From NCBI GenBank assembly GCA_947455215.1, contig CANGNA010000002.1:1-64000 (forward strand): a DNA stretch of 64,000 nt, read 5' to 3'. The notes beneath the pieces are model-generated. The model was not told the origin of the DNA, did not search any database, and saw nothing but the letters and a program-made list of their open reading frames with translations. Positions 28,820-37,714 of this stretch are shown piece after piece. The position numbers and the translations under genes were made by a program. The DNA is from Chitinophagaceae bacterium. Its GTDB lineage: Bacteria; Bacteroidota; Bacteroidia; Chitinophagales; Chitinophagaceae. Position 1 is the stretch's first letter, and every line of letters begins with the position of its first letter.

Positions 28820-29015
28820 AGTGTCAAATGTATCGGGCACATAAAGGCGCTTTCGGGCGATGATGATGAAACGGCAGTAAGATGATGACGAAGCAGGTAT
28901 TGCTTTAGGTTAAATATGTATTAGGGCGATCAGATATACTGTTAATTCTATATAAAATCATAAAAGGGACGACCACATTACGGATAGTCAGCAACATTAT
29001 TCAAAAAATGTTTTG

Positions 29016-29023
29016 TATATTTG
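29016..29023 (+). promoter_or_regulatory. -7 element upstream of rimP
   Basis: TATATTTG is a perfect TAnnTTTG match. No good TTTG is found about 19 bases upstream. Transcription would begin near 29030, just before the hairpin at 29041-29060. Confidence 0.55.
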
Positions 29024-29040
29024 CAGCAGAATTTGAAAAG

Positions 29041-29068
29041 AGGGGACATAATAGTCCCCTTGTTTTTT
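29041..29068 (+). terminator. Terminator-like hairpin in the rimP leader
   Basis: A 7-bp stem AGGGGAC (29041-29047) with GTCCCCT (29054-29060) is followed by TGTTTTTT. It ends only a few bases before the rimP start codon and lies downstream of the apparent -7 element. It could be an attenuator for the operon, or the terminator of a short upstream RNA. Confidence 0.65.
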
Positions 29069-29072
29069 ACAT

Positions 29073-29528
29073 ATGAGTGAAGTAATACAAAAAATATACG
29101 CGTTCATAGAGCCACTGCTCGACGGGACAGATATGTTTGTGGTCAATATCAAATTAAAGCCCACCAACAATATCAAGGTTTTCCTGGATGCAGACAGCGG
29201 GTTTTCTATCGAAAAGAGCATCTTCATCAACCGCAGGCTCTATCATATGATAGAGGAGTCGGGTATGTTCCCCGAGGGCGATTTCTCGCTCGAGGTGTCC
29301 AGCCCGGGTGTAGATGAGCCGTTGGTGCAGTTTAGGCAGTACAATAAAAATGTAGGCCGTAAAGTAACCGTTACCGGTGCCGACGATAAGGAAACCACCG
29401 GTATGCTTACCGCAGTTACAGAGACCGAACTGACCCTGGAGGTGAAAAAGCCAAAAGAGAAAGTGCCGGTGCAAGTAGTGATACCATTTTCAGACATAAA
29501 AAAGACAGTAGTTCAAATCATTTTTTAA
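29073..29528 (+). CDS. rimP: Ribosome maturation factor RimP
   Basis: The 151-residue cytoplasmic protein is RimP, needed for late assembly of the 30S subunit. It shows the family order: an N-terminal alpha/beta domain (FVVNIKLKPTNNIKVFLDAD, about 20-42), the helical segment SIFINRRLYHMIEESG, and the hallmark DFSLEVSSPGVDEPL at about 70-84. A small SH3-like C-terminal domain ends in IPFSDIKKTVVQIIF. It is first in the conserved rimP-nusA-infB cluster. The 44-base gap to nusA fits one transcript. The leader carries a terminator-like hairpin, so expression may be controlled before translation begins. Confidence 0.95.
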   Translation: MSEVIQKIYAFIEPLLDGTDMFVVNIKLKPTNNIKVFLDADSGFSIEKSIFINRRLYHMIEESGMFPEGDFSLEVSSPGVDEPLVQFRQYNKNVGRKVTVTGADDKETTGMLTAVTETELTLEVKKPKEKVPVQVVIPFSDIKKTVVQIIF

Positions 29529-29572
29529 CAAAGGCTTACCCCCTTATATAACAGGGTATAAAAACGAAGTAT

Positions 29573-30820
29573 ATGCCAAGTATCAATCTTATCGACTCAT
29601 TCCAGGAGTTCAAAGAAGCGGAGAATATTGACAGGCCTACCCTTATGAAGGTGCTGGAAGATGTTTTTAAAACGCTCCTGCGTAAAAAGTACGGCAGCGA
29701 TGACAACTTTGACGTTATCGTGAATGACCAGACCGGTGACCTTGAAATATTTCGCAGGCGCGAAGTAGTGGAAGATGATATGGTAGAAGATGAGAATGCT
29801 CAGATACCTTATACCGAAGCAATAAAAATTGAAGCCGACTATAACGTGGGCGAAGAAGTATATGAGGAAGTAGACGTAGTGGAGTTTGGCCGCAGGGCCA
29901 TACTGGCTGCCAAGCAAACACTGGCTGCCCGCATAGGCGACCTGAAGAAGAACAACCTGCTGAAGAAATATGCTGACCGTGTTGGTGATATCATCACCGG
30001 CGAGGTATACCAGATATGGAAGAAGGAAATGCTGTTGCTGGATGACGAAGGTAATGAACTGATCATGCCTAAGAGCGAGCAGATCCCTTCAGATTTCTTT
30101 AAGAAGGGCGAAACAGTACGTTCTGTTGTCAAGAAAGTAGAAATGAGGAACAACTCTCCTGTGATCATCCTCAGCCGTACACACGCTTCGTTCCTGGAAA
30201 AACTGCTGGAAATAGAAGTGCCGGAAATCATGGATGGCCTTATTACGGTAAAGAAAATAGTACGCGAGCCGGGCGAACGTGCCAAAGTAGCCGTAGAAAG
30301 CTACGACGATCGTATCGATCCGGTAGGTGCTTGTGTGGGTATGAAGGGTAGCCGTATACACGGCATCGTTCGTGAACTGCGCAATGAAAATATAGATATT
30401 ATTAACTATACCAATAATATCTCCCTGTTGTTGCAGCGCTCGCTTACGCCGGCACGCATCAATAACATCAAGCTCGATAACGAGAAGATGACAGCTGAAG
30501 TATACCTCGACAGCGACCAGGTGTCCCTGGCCATTGGTAAGAAGGGTGTCAACATCAAGCTGGCCCAGGAACTTACAGGCTATTCAATAGATGTGTTCCG
30601 CGATGCTAAGGAAGAACTGGAATACGATATCGACCTGGAAGAATTTGCAGACGAGATCGAGCCATGGATCATAGAAGAGCTGAAGAAGATAGGCTGCGAT
30701 ACCGCGCTGAGCGTGCTCGACCTGTCGGACGAAGAACTGGTACGCCGTACGGACCTGGAAGATGTGACCGTGAAAGAACTGCGCGCGATACTGGAAGCAG
30801 AGTTCAAAGATGAAGAATAA
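29573..30820 (+). CDS. nusA: Transcription termination/antitermination factor NusA
   Basis: The 415-residue NusA binds RNA polymerase and nascent RNA and modulates pausing, termination and antitermination. Visible parts are the N-terminal polymerase-binding domain (about 1-130), an S1 domain (about 135-200), and two KH domains with RIDPVGACVGMKGSRI near residue 245 and LAIGKKGVNIKLAQELTG near 325. The acidic C-terminus of about 70 residues holds a partial helix-hairpin-helix-like repeat. The length is usual for Bacteroidota, which lack the longer proteobacterial tail. It lies between rimP and infB. Confidence 0.96.
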   Translation: MPSINLIDSFQEFKEAENIDRPTLMKVLEDVFKTLLRKKYGSDDNFDVIVNDQTGDLEIFRRREVVEDDMVEDENAQIPYTEAIKIEADYNVGEEVYEEVDVVEFGRRAILAAKQTLAARIGDLKKNNLLKKYADRVGDIITGEVYQIWKKEMLLLDDEGNELIMPKSEQIPSDFFKKGETVRSVVKKVEMRNNSPVIILSRTHASFLEKLLEIEVPEIMDGLITVKKIVREPGERAKVAVESYDDRIDPVGACVGMKGSRIHGIVRELRNENIDIINYTNNISLLLQRSLTPARINNIKLDNEKMTAEVYLDSDQVSLAIGKKGVNIKLAQELTGYSIDVFRDAKEELEYDIDLEEFADEIEPWIIEELKKIGCDTALSVLDLSDEELVRRTDLEDVTVKELRAILEAEFKDEE

Positions 30821-30827
30821 CAATATT

Positions 30828-30870
30828 GCCGGCTGTTAGCTGCCGGTGATCGGGTGATCTTTGTTTTTGT
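30828..30870 (+). terminator. Possible terminator after nusA
   Basis: A 6-bp stem (GCCGGC at 30828-30833 with GCCGGT at 30842-30847) and a short GATC/GATC hairpin (30848-30859) are followed by TTTGTTTTTGT. It could end or attenuate transcription between nusA and infB. Confidence 0.45.
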
Positions 30871-30885
30871 ATAGTAAAGAGTGTT

Positions 30886-31000
30886 ATAAATGCCTGGCCT
30901 TCGGCAGGTATGGTATTTATGAAGTTTGCATTTTAAATGCAAATAAATGCAGGCTGCATCGGCTTTCTACCTCATTTTAGCTTAAAATGGCGTAGGTTTG
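30886..31000 (+). promoter_or_regulatory. Structured leader of infB with a -7-like element
   Basis: Three potential hairpins occur in a row: ATAAAT/ATTTAT enclosing TGCCTG/CAGGTA (30886-30920), GCATTT/AAATGC (30928-30940), and CATTTTA/TAAAATG (30973-30989). The last is followed by TAGGTTTG at 30993-31000, a match to TAnnTTTG. Either a separate infB promoter or a regulatory leader is possible. Confidence 0.4.
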
Positions 31001-31063
31001 CTGAACGGTGCAGTCCGGGACATTTTATAGCCGGAAAAAATATTTGATAAGGAAAAAGTTTAA

Positions 31064-34000
31064 ATGACAACACCATCAACAAAGACACCCAGGTTACTGG
31101 AAGCTGCAAAAGAATTTAATATCGGTAAAGAGACCCTGACGGAGTTCCTTACCGGCAAAGGATTCCAGTTGAGCAGTAATCCGGGCGCTAAGCTCACCGA
31201 GCAGATGTATAATGCCTTGCAGGTAGAGTTTGCTCAGGATAAAGCAGCAAAGCGGAAGAGTGATGAGATCGCTCTGCCAAAAGGTGCGTTCGATCCGGCC
31301 AAAAAGGCGAAAGAAGCAGAGCCCGTTGCTAAGAAAGAAGAGCCTGCGGCCAAGCCTAAAGAGCAGCCTGTAGCAGATGCGCCAAAGCCTGCGGCACCGG
31401 CACCAAAGCCTGCAGAGCCAGCACCGGCACCGGCCCCTGCACCAGCACCGGCCCCCGAGGCGGTGAAAGCTCCGGAAGCACCAAAGCCAGCACCGGCAGA
31501 ACCTGTAAAGGAGACACCTGCACCTAAGGCTGCGGAGAAAGAAACAGAAACAAAGGCCGAAGAGGCACAGCATGTTGATGTGAAGGCACCTAAAATAGGT
31601 GGTCCTAACATCCTCGGCAAAATAAACCTGGAGGAGATGAACCTCGCGTCCAGGCCTAAAAAAGGTACTACAGCCAAAAAGGCGGCAGAACCTGCCAAGA
31701 AAGAGGCAGCCAAAAAACAAGCGCCCGCTGTTGAAGAAACACCGGCCCCTGTAGCGGCAGCCCCTGTAGTAGCGGCAGAAGAAGCGCCAAAGCCGGCTCC
31801 TGTAGCCGCACCGGTAGCAGAAACACCTGCTCCCGCGCCAACACCAACGCCTGCACCACAGCCTGCGGCCGAAGATAACAGCGGCAGCGATGATGCTGAT
31901 GGTGAAGGCAAGCCGGAACATATAGAAATGAAGGCCCCCAAGCTGGAAGGCCCGAAGATAATAGGCAGGATAGAACTGCCGGTGTCACAGCCGGGTGGTT
32001 CAAGGCCTGGCGACAGGGAAAAACGCAAACGTAAGCGTATACCTGTAGAAAAGAAACCGGAATCCTTTAAGCCGGGCCAGCCGGGAGCAAATCCTGGCCA
32101 GCAAGGCCAGAGGGGACCAGGCCAGGGTGGCGTGGGCAGGCCATTTGGCGATAACAGGCAGGGTGGTGGCACAGGCAGGCCGTTTGGCGGCCCAGGTGGC
32201 GGCCAGGGCGGCAATCGTCCGGGTGGCGGCCCAGGTGGCAATCGTCCCGGTGGTGGTAATCGTCCCGGTGGTCAGTTCGGCAATCGTCCGGGTGGCGGCC
32301 CTGGTGGCAACCGCAGGTTCAATAACGAGCCGGTATCGCAGCAGCAGCAGGAGATCGATGCTAAAGCAATACAGGATAAGATACGCGAAACACAGGCCAA
32401 GCTTACCGGCTCTACCCGCAGCAAAAACCTTAAAGCCAAATATCGCCGCAACAAGCGCGATGAAATGGCCGAAAAGCGCGCAGCAGCCGAGAACGCTGAT
32501 GGCAGCAATGTGATACAGGTTACAGAGTTCATCTCTGTAAGCGAGCTGGCAAGCCTGCTCAACGTAAGCTTTGCTGAGGTCATCAGCAAGTGTATGGGCC
32601 TGGGTATCATGGTGTCTATCAACCAGCGCCTGGATGCTGAAGTAATAGAACTGGTGGCCAGCGAGTTTGGCTACGAAGTAGAATTCATTAACCTGGAGCA
32701 GGACGCCGACGAGGAAGAGGAAATTGAAGATTCTGAAGAAGATCTGCAGCCTCGCGCACCTATCGTGGTGATCATGGGTCACGTAGACCATGGTAAAACA
32801 TCATTGCTCGATTATATACGCAGTGCTAACGTGGTAGCTGGTGAGGCCGGTGGTATCACCCAGCATATTGGTGCCTACCAGGTAACCACCTCTACAGGTA
32901 AAAAGATCACCTTCCTGGATACTCCGGGTCACCAGGCGTTCACCGCCATGCGTGCCCGCGGTGCCAAGGTGGCCGACGTAGGTGTGATAGTGGTAGCAGC
33001 CGACGATGCGATAATGCCGCAGACAAAAGAAGCGATATCGCACGCACAGGCAGCCAACCTGCCCATGATATTTGCTATCAACAAGATAGATAAAGAAGGT
33101 GCTGATCCGGAAAAGATCAAACAGCAGCTGGCACAGATGAACATCCTGGTGGAAGATTGGGGTGGTAAATACCAAAGCCAGGAGATATCGGCCAAGAAGG
33201 GCTTGCATATCGAAGAACTGTTGGAAAAGATAGGTCTGGAAGCTGAACTGCTGGAACTGAAGGCTAACCCCGACCGTGCCGCTACAGGGTCTGTTATCGA
33301 AGCATCGCTTGATAAAGGCCGTGGTTTCCAGAGTACTATCCTCGTACAGAACGGTACGCTTGAACAAGGCGATATGGTGGCATGCGGACAGTACTACGGT
33401 AAGATCAAAGCAATGTTCAACGAGCGTGGCCAGCGCGTTAAGTCTGCAGGGCCGTCTACGCCAATACAGATACTCGGTTTGAATGGTGCGCCACAGGCCG
33501 GTGAGAAGTTCAAGGTATATGAAGATGAGAACGATGCCAAGGAAGTAGCTAACCACCGTTCACAGATCATGCGCGAGCAGGGTATACGTGCCCGCAAGCA
33601 CATTACGCTCGATGAAATTGGTCGTCGCCTTGCACTCGGTAGCTTTAAAGAGCTGGGCATCATCATCAAGGGCGACTTTGATGGTTCTGTTGAAGCCCTC
33701 TCTGACTCATTGCAGAAACTCTCTACCGATGAGGTGGCCGTTAATGTGGTACACAAGGCAGTGGGCCAGATCACAGAATCTGACGTATTGCTGGCTACCG
33801 CTTCTGATGCGATCATCATTGGCTTCCAGGTACGTCCGTCATCACAGGCGGCAAGGCTGGCAGAGCAGGAGAATATCGAGATACGTACTTACTCCATCAT
33901 CTACGATGCCATCGAAGAGATCAAGAGCGCCATGGAAGGCCTCCTGGAACCAAAGGTGGAGAAGAAGGTTACCAGCCATGTGGAAATACGCGAAGTGTAC

Positions 34001-34258
34001 AAAATTGGCGGCGTAGGCACTATTGCAGGTTGTTACGTACAAGACGGCAAGATTGCCCGCAACAGCAAGCTGAACCTGGTACGCGATGGTATAGTGGTAT
34101 TCACCGGCGAGCTTGCCTCACTGAAGCGTTTCAAAGACGACGTGAAGGAAGTGGCTACAGGCTACGAATGTGGTTTGACCATTAAGAACTATGCCGATCT
34201 GAGAGTAGGCGATATAATAGAAGGTTACGAAGAAGTGGAAGTAAAACGTACACTCTAA
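31064..34258 (+). CDS. infB: Translation initiation factor IF-2
   Basis: The 1064-residue IF-2 brings initiator tRNA to the 30S subunit and hydrolyses GTP on subunit joining. Order of parts: an N-terminal IF2_N helical domain (about 1-60), a long Pro/Ala/Lys-rich stretch (about 75-300), a Gly/Arg/Pro-rich stretch (about 335-425), and a second IF2_N-type domain (about 480-540). The G domain follows with GHVDHGKT at 572-579, DTPGHQAF and NKID, then the beta-barrel domains II and IV. The linker is longer than in most bacteria but typical of Bacteroidota. It closes the rimP-nusA-infB cluster and ends in a strong terminator. Confidence 0.97.
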   Translation: MTTPSTKTPRLLEAAKEFNIGKETLTEFLTGKGFQLSSNPGAKLTEQMYNALQVEFAQDKAAKRKSDEIALPKGAFDPAKKAKEAEPVAKKEEPAAKPKEQPVADAPKPAAPAPKPAEPAPAPAPAPAPAPEAVKAPEAPKPAPAEPVKETPAPKAAEKETETKAEEAQHVDVKAPKIGGPNILGKINLEEMNLASRPKKGTTAKKAAEPAKKEAAKKQAPAVEETPAPVAAAPVVAAEEAPKPAPVAAPVAETPAPAPTPTPAPQPAAEDNSGSDDADGEGKPEHIEMKAPKLEGPKIIGRIELPVSQPGGSRPGDREKRKRKRIPVEKKPESFKPGQPGANPGQQGQRGPGQGGVGRPFGDNRQGGGTGRPFGGPGGGQGGNRPGGGPGGNRPGGGNRPGGQFGNRPGGGPGGNRRFNNEPVSQQQQEIDAKAIQDKIRETQAKLTGSTRSKNLKAKYRRNKRDEMAEKRAAAENADGSNVIQVTEFISVSELASLLNVSFAEVISKCMGLGIMVSINQRLDAEVIELVASEFGYEVEFINLEQDADEEEEIEDSEEDLQPRAPIVVIMGHVDHGKTSLLDYIRSANVVAGEAGGITQHIGAYQVTTSTGKKITFLDTPGHQAFTAMRARGAKVADVGVIVVAADDAIMPQTKEAISHAQAANLPMIFAINKIDKEGADPEKIKQQLAQMNILVEDWGGKYQSQEISAKKGLHIEELLEKIGLEAELLELKANPDRAATGSVIEASLDKGRGFQSTILVQNGTLEQGDMVACGQYYGKIKAMFNERGQRVKSAGPSTPIQILGLNGAPQAGEKFKVYEDENDAKEVANHRSQIMREQGIRARKHITLDEIGRRLALGSFKELGIIIKGDFDGSVEALSDSLQKLSTDEVAVNVVHKAVGQITESDVLLATASDAIIIGFQVRPSSQAARLAEQENIEIRTYSIIYDAIEEIKSAMEGLLEPKVEKKVTSHVEIREVYKIGGVGTIAGCYVQDGKIARNSKLNLVRDGIVVFTGELASLKRFKDDVKEVATGYECGLTIKNYADLRVGDIIEGYEEVEVKRTL
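32210..32310 (+). repeat. Short tandem repeats in infB (Gly-Asn-Arg-Pro-Gly units)
   Basis: Four near-identical units of GGCAATCGTCC followed by GGTGG-type sequence encode GNRPGG repeats within the disordered linker of IF-2. Units are spaced by multiples of three, so copy-number change would keep the frame. Confidence 0.75.
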
Positions 34259-34281
34259 TTCGTTCAGATAATACAATACAC

Positions 34282-34310
34282 ATCCCGGTAGCATGCTACC
34301 GGGATTTTTT
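34282..34310 (+). terminator. Strong intrinsic terminator after infB
   Basis: A perfect 24-base palindrome (34282-34305) with an ATCCCGGTAGC arm is followed by TTTTTT. It ends the rimP-nusA-infB transcript. Confidence 0.93.
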
Positions 34311-34339
34311 ATGTCCTTTCTGTTTACCTTTAACCCGTC

Positions 34340-34984
34340 ATGCGTTTACGTTGGAAGGCAGCACAGTTTGTAGAGGTATTGTGGTGGAGGGTATACCTGC
34401 GCCGCAAAGACAAGGCTGAGTATCTACGCAAGAAGCGCATCTACTGGCAAAAGCAACTTGATGATTGCGCCGCCGTCTTCACCATAAAGCCCGGAGATAA
34501 GATAATAGACATGGGCTGTGGCCCCGCGGGCATATACATTATGTTCCCCGATGCGGGTGTGGTGGCTGTAGATCCGCTACTGGACAAGTATGAAGAGACA
34601 CTGCCCCTGTTCTCGCGTTCCGATTATCCTGGTGTGCATTTCATCACCAGCCCTATGGAGACCTTCACCACTACAGATCGCTTTGACTATGTGTTCTGCA
34701 TGAACGCCATCAACCATGTCAACGATATACAGGCGGGCTTTACAAAGCTGGCCTCCCTGGCCAATGATAAGGGTACGATAATAGTATCTATAGATGCCCA
34801 TAAAGATCAGCTGATGAAAGGTATATTCCGCATAGGCCCCGGCGATATACTACACCCCCACCAATACGATATGGAAGAGTATAAAGCCTTCCTGGTAAGG
34901 GAAGGCTTTAAGGTAGTAAAGGCTATATTACTGGAGCCGGGTAAGGTGTTCGATCACTACATCCTTATTGCGCAGCGTGCTTAA
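34340..34984 (+). CDS. Class I SAM-dependent methyltransferase
   Basis: The 214-residue cytoplasmic enzyme has a Rossmann methyltransferase core. Motif I is IIDMGCGPAGIYIMFP at about 54-69, followed by the acidic end of strand 2 in VVAVDPLLDKYE, motif II FDYVFCMNAINHV near 115, and GTIIVSIDAHKDQ near 150. The substrate is not apparent. The N-terminus is basic and Trp-rich (MRLRWKAAQFVEVLWWRVYL), which could form an amphipathic membrane-contacting helix. Its last four bases overlap the end of the convergent secreted-protein gene. It starts about 30 bases after the infB terminator, and a weak -7-like TACCTTTA lies at 34325. Confidence 0.85.
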   Translation: MRLRWKAAQFVEVLWWRVYLRRKDKAEYLRKKRIYWQKQLDDCAAVFTIKPGDKIIDMGCGPAGIYIMFPDAGVVAVDPLLDKYEETLPLFSRSDYPGVHFITSPMETFTTTDRFDYVFCMNAINHVNDIQAGFTKLASLANDKGTIIVSIDAHKDQLMKGIFRIGPGDILHPHQYDMEEYKAFLVREGFKVVKAILLEPGKVFDHYILIAQRA

Positions 34985-36207
34985 AACACCTTTAATGTTA
35001 GCCCCGGGAATATTTGTTTGCCATTGTCGGTAATGATGAGTTCAGGAGCAATTCTGACTGCCTTATTCAGTTGCAGATCCATAAATACCTTAAAGGTGTT
35101 GTTCTTGAAATAGTTGCCTTTATTCAAAATGAGGTAGCCTACCCCCAATGCCGTTGCAATTGGTCTTTTGCATCCTTCTTCATTTGTTTGCTCGCCCAGG
35201 CGCAGCGTTACAAAGGCATTAGTGTTAGTTATGTAATCGCCGGTGCTGTTCTTGTCAAAAAGGAATATGGGTTGGAAATACAGGCCATAAGCGTTGCTTA
35301 CCTTAGGGTCATATCGCCTCCGGGTCCTTACTATTTGTAATCCCAGGTCGGCAGTAGGGGCAAGGGCATTCCGCAGCAAGCCTATGCCTACATTCATGTC
35401 AACGGTAAGATAGTCACTGCTGCCCTGGTAATCATTTTCGTCTTTAATGATGCCGATATATTGCCGATACTTTATTATGGCAGGGCGCCAATGCTCTTTC
35501 ATATTCTGCGACAGGTATGGCCTGTAGACAGACGATACGACGCCCACATGTCCTCTTTTGCCTACTAGTGGTTTCTTAGCTTCTTCCAGCGTGTCTATTA
35601 TCCGTTTTATCTCTGCCTTGTCGGTAATCAGATGGTCTACATCAGTGTAGTTGTTCAGTACGAATGTGGCTTGTATGCTGTAGGGAAAGGTGCTGAGCAA
35701 CTGCTTTCCCAGGGCGCCCTTCACCTTTACGTAGGTTGCCTGTTTCAGCGGCATGGTATTCTCCAGTACTATATGCACGGTGTCCTGCTCTATTTTCAGT
35801 TTCGATACATCATTGTTCTGCTGTACAAATGATGCGCCGTTGGCCGGGTATTTGTGGAAGCGTATCTTCCTGGTATTGTTTTTCAGGTTGTACACGTAGT
35901 CTATGCGCACATTGCCAATGCCGTTATTGTCCAGCGAGTCTTTATAAAAGGTAATGTCTTTCCTGAAGTTCATTAAGATCGAGTCCATGTTTTTGAACAG
36001 CGCATAGTCTTCTATCCGGAACAGTTCCAGCGTCATCCGTTCGTCCTTCATCAGCACTATATCCTTTATGTGGATATAGCATTTTTCGCAAGGATTAAAG
36101 GCCTGGTCTGTTTTGGAAGGTTGCGCTATTGTGTTGTTGGTTTGTGCGCGTAGCATTCCCTTAGCACTTATCAGTATAAGCGCTGTCAATAACATCAGTC
36201 TTTTCAT
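34981..36207 (-). CDS. Secreted protein, paralog of the 36250-36966 product, with barrel-like C-terminus
   Basis: A 408-residue protein with a signal peptide (about 1-21). Residues about 45-225 align by eye with the product of the gene just upstream: both have a xxDYxLxKxxDSxL segment, FYKDS, an RIDY strand, KIEQDT/KIDRDT, a YxxQxTFxLNNY block, and DKxxxxxxIDT. The C-terminal 170 residues have amphipathic strands (LTVDMNVGIGLLRN, AYGLYFQPIFLFD, AFVTLRLGEQT, ATALGVGYLIL, FKVFMDLQLN) and end in LTLKVF, which suggests an outer-membrane barrel. It is last in the ECF sigma operon. Function unknown; the context suggests an envelope component under that sigma factor. Confidence 0.75.
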   Translation of the reverse strand: MKRLMLLTALILISAKGMLRAQTNNTIAQPSKTDQAFNPCEKCYIHIKDIVLMKDERMTLELFRIEDYALFKNMDSILMNFRKDITFYKDSLDNNGIGNVRIDYVYNLKNNTRKIRFHKYPANGASFVQQNNDVSKLKIEQDTVHIVLENTMPLKQATYVKVKGALGKQLLSTFPYSIQATFVLNNYTDVDHLITDKAEIKRIIDTLEEAKKPLVGKRGHVGVVSSVYRPYLSQNMKEHWRPAIIKYRQYIGIIKDENDYQGSSDYLTVDMNVGIGLLRNALAPTADLGLQIVRTRRRYDPKVSNAYGLYFQPIFLFDKNSTGDYITNTNAFVTLRLGEQTNEEGCKRPIATALGVGYLILNKGNYFKNNTFKVFMDLQLNKAVRIAPELIITDNGKQIFPGLTLKVF

Positions 36208-36249
36208 TGTCGGTCTGGTTTTATTTTAAGTAAGAGGTGTTGTGGCGTA

Positions 36250-36966
36250 TCAGTATAGTATCTTCTTCCGGTTATCTCCCGGCTCGGTGTCTATCTTTTT
36301 TACGTAAAGTGCTTTATGATAGCTGTAAGGATAATACTCTGCATAGGTCTGGTATTGCTCCAGGTTGGTGCTGGCGCGTTTAGGTATCACCGCATGCATC
36401 ATAGTATCTATGCTTTGTGTCAGCAGCCCTTTGTCGGCCAGTATATTACGCAGGTTGTTATAATTGTTCAATATAAAAGTTACCTGCACCGGGTAGTCGT
36501 ACATATGTTCAGGCATATGGTGCTCTATCAGCGGTTTGCGGATGATGATGCGGAAGGTGTCCCTGTCTATCTTCATAGCACTCATGCTGCCGCTGTGTTT
36601 TACATACACGTCTGCGCTCGGCTTATATCGCTTGCAGCGTATCAGTATGTCGTCGCTGCCCAGTTTTACATCGTAGTCTATACGCACATGTTCCAGCAGC
36701 TGCACAGAGTCTTTGTAGAAAACAACATCATTAAGTGCGGACTCCACCAGCGAATCAAAATGTTTCAATAACGTATAGTCGGTTATGTCCGTCACTTCAA
36801 TGATCATCTGTTCATGGTGTTGCAGGTCCACTACGTGTTGGTGGTAAACAAGATCGCGATTCACTTCGAACGATGTTTCCTTGTGCGCGTTTGCCCGCTC
36901 AATAAACGACTGGCTCTGTGCTGTCAGTGCCCATGTCAGTGCCGGTATTAAAAGTAGCTTTCTCAT
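36250..36966 (-). CDS. Secreted protein, short paralog in the ECF operon
   Basis: A 238-residue protein with a signal peptide starting MRKLLLIPALTWALTAQSQ. The mature part aligns with the N-terminal domain of the next gene's product (TDYTLLKHFDSL, FYKDSVQ, VRIDYDV, MKIDRDTFRIII, PVQVTFILNNYNNL, DKGLLTQSIDTM) and lacks its C-terminal barrel-like part. ATG 36966 is chosen because the signal peptide begins there; this places the start 68 bases inside the end of the anti-sigma gene in another frame. No known family was recognised. Pairing of a soluble and a probable membrane-anchored copy of one domain suggests that the two interact. Confidence 0.72.
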   Translation of the reverse strand: MRKLLLIPALTWALTAQSQSFIERANAHKETSFEVNRDLVYHQHVVDLQHHEQMIIEVTDITDYTLLKHFDSLVESALNDVVFYKDSVQLLEHVRIDYDVKLGSDDILIRCKRYKPSADVYVKHSGSMSAMKIDRDTFRIIIRKPLIEHHMPEHMYDYPVQVTFILNNYNNLRNILADKGLLTQSIDTMMHAVIPKRASTNLEQYQTYAEYYPYSYHKALYVKKIDTEPGDNRKKILY

Positions 36967-37714
36967 TGTTTCGGTTAGTTGATAAGTTGATACGGAACAG
37001 GCTGCCGGGTTGCTCGTTAGCATTGTACATACTATTCTTGTGGCCAAACGGCAGGCGCCATACTGTGGTCCTTTCTATAGTGCGCATATAGTCTTCCTGC
37101 CGTAGCGGGCGGCCTATGTCGTTGATGTGGACCACCTTCATCCGGAACTGTATGTGCGGGAACGGATTCTTTTCTTCCCATGCATAATGTGCTGTGTTCT
37201 CTTCCTGCTGTCCCAGCTCGTTGATGTGTACCACCTTCATTTTGGGAGCAGGAGTAGGTTGCACTTTTGGCTCCGGGCTGTACGTTACTTCTGGTAGCAC
37301 AACAGGTGTAGGCTCATCCACTTGCTGCACTGGTTGCGGTTGGTGGTGATGGTGTATAGGGGCTGTGCGTACTGTTATATGTGTATAGGTATCTTGTAGT
37401 GTTGCAACCCTGTGATCTGTAGCTGGTGTTTGAGATAGTGGACTTTCGGTTGTGGGTAAGGTGCCGTTGTCTGGCTGTTGTGTTACAGTGTCGTTATCCC
37501 TCAATAGCAGGTAGCCCGTACCGCAGAGCAATAAGAGCGCCGCAGCGGCGGCCATTACCTTATACCATGGCAGCACCTTACGTGCGGGCTTTGCATCAAG
37601 CCTTGCCTGTAGCTTGTCCCAGGCTTCTTCATGGCCATATACAATGCCTGCCTGCAGTGTGCTCATCGGCTCCACCTTCATCCTTATCTTTTCCTCTGCC
37701 GTATTACTGTTCAT
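36899..37714 (-). CDS. Anti-sigma-factor-like single-pass membrane protein
   Basis: The 271-residue protein has a cytoplasmic N-terminus of about 47 residues, with an acidic/aromatic helix (HEEAWDKLQARLDAKP), one membrane helix at about 48-70 (KVMAAAAALLLLCGTGYLLL) and a long Pro/Thr/Gln-rich periplasmic part. This is the usual layout of Bacteroidota anti-sigma factors, although no clear zinc-binding HxxxCxxC motif is present. The periplasmic part carries a duplicated motif, KMKVVHINELG near 158 and RMKVVHINDIG near 190. Its start overlaps the end of the ECF sigma gene by 11 bases, which supports the sigma/anti-sigma reading. The 3' end overlaps the next gene. Confidence 0.75.
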   Translation of the reverse strand: MNSNTAEEKIRMKVEPMSTLQAGIVYGHEEAWDKLQARLDAKPARKVLPWYKVMAAAAALLLLCGTGYLLLRDNDTVTQQPDNGTLPTTESPLSQTPATDHRVATLQDTYTHITVRTAPIHHHHQPQPVQQVDEPTPVVLPEVTYSPEPKVQPTPAPKMKVVHINELGQQEENTAHYAWEEKNPFPHIQFRMKVVHINDIGRPLRQEDYMRTIERTTVWRLPFGHKNSMYNANEQPGSLFRINLSTNRNNEKATFNTGTDMGTDSTEPVVY

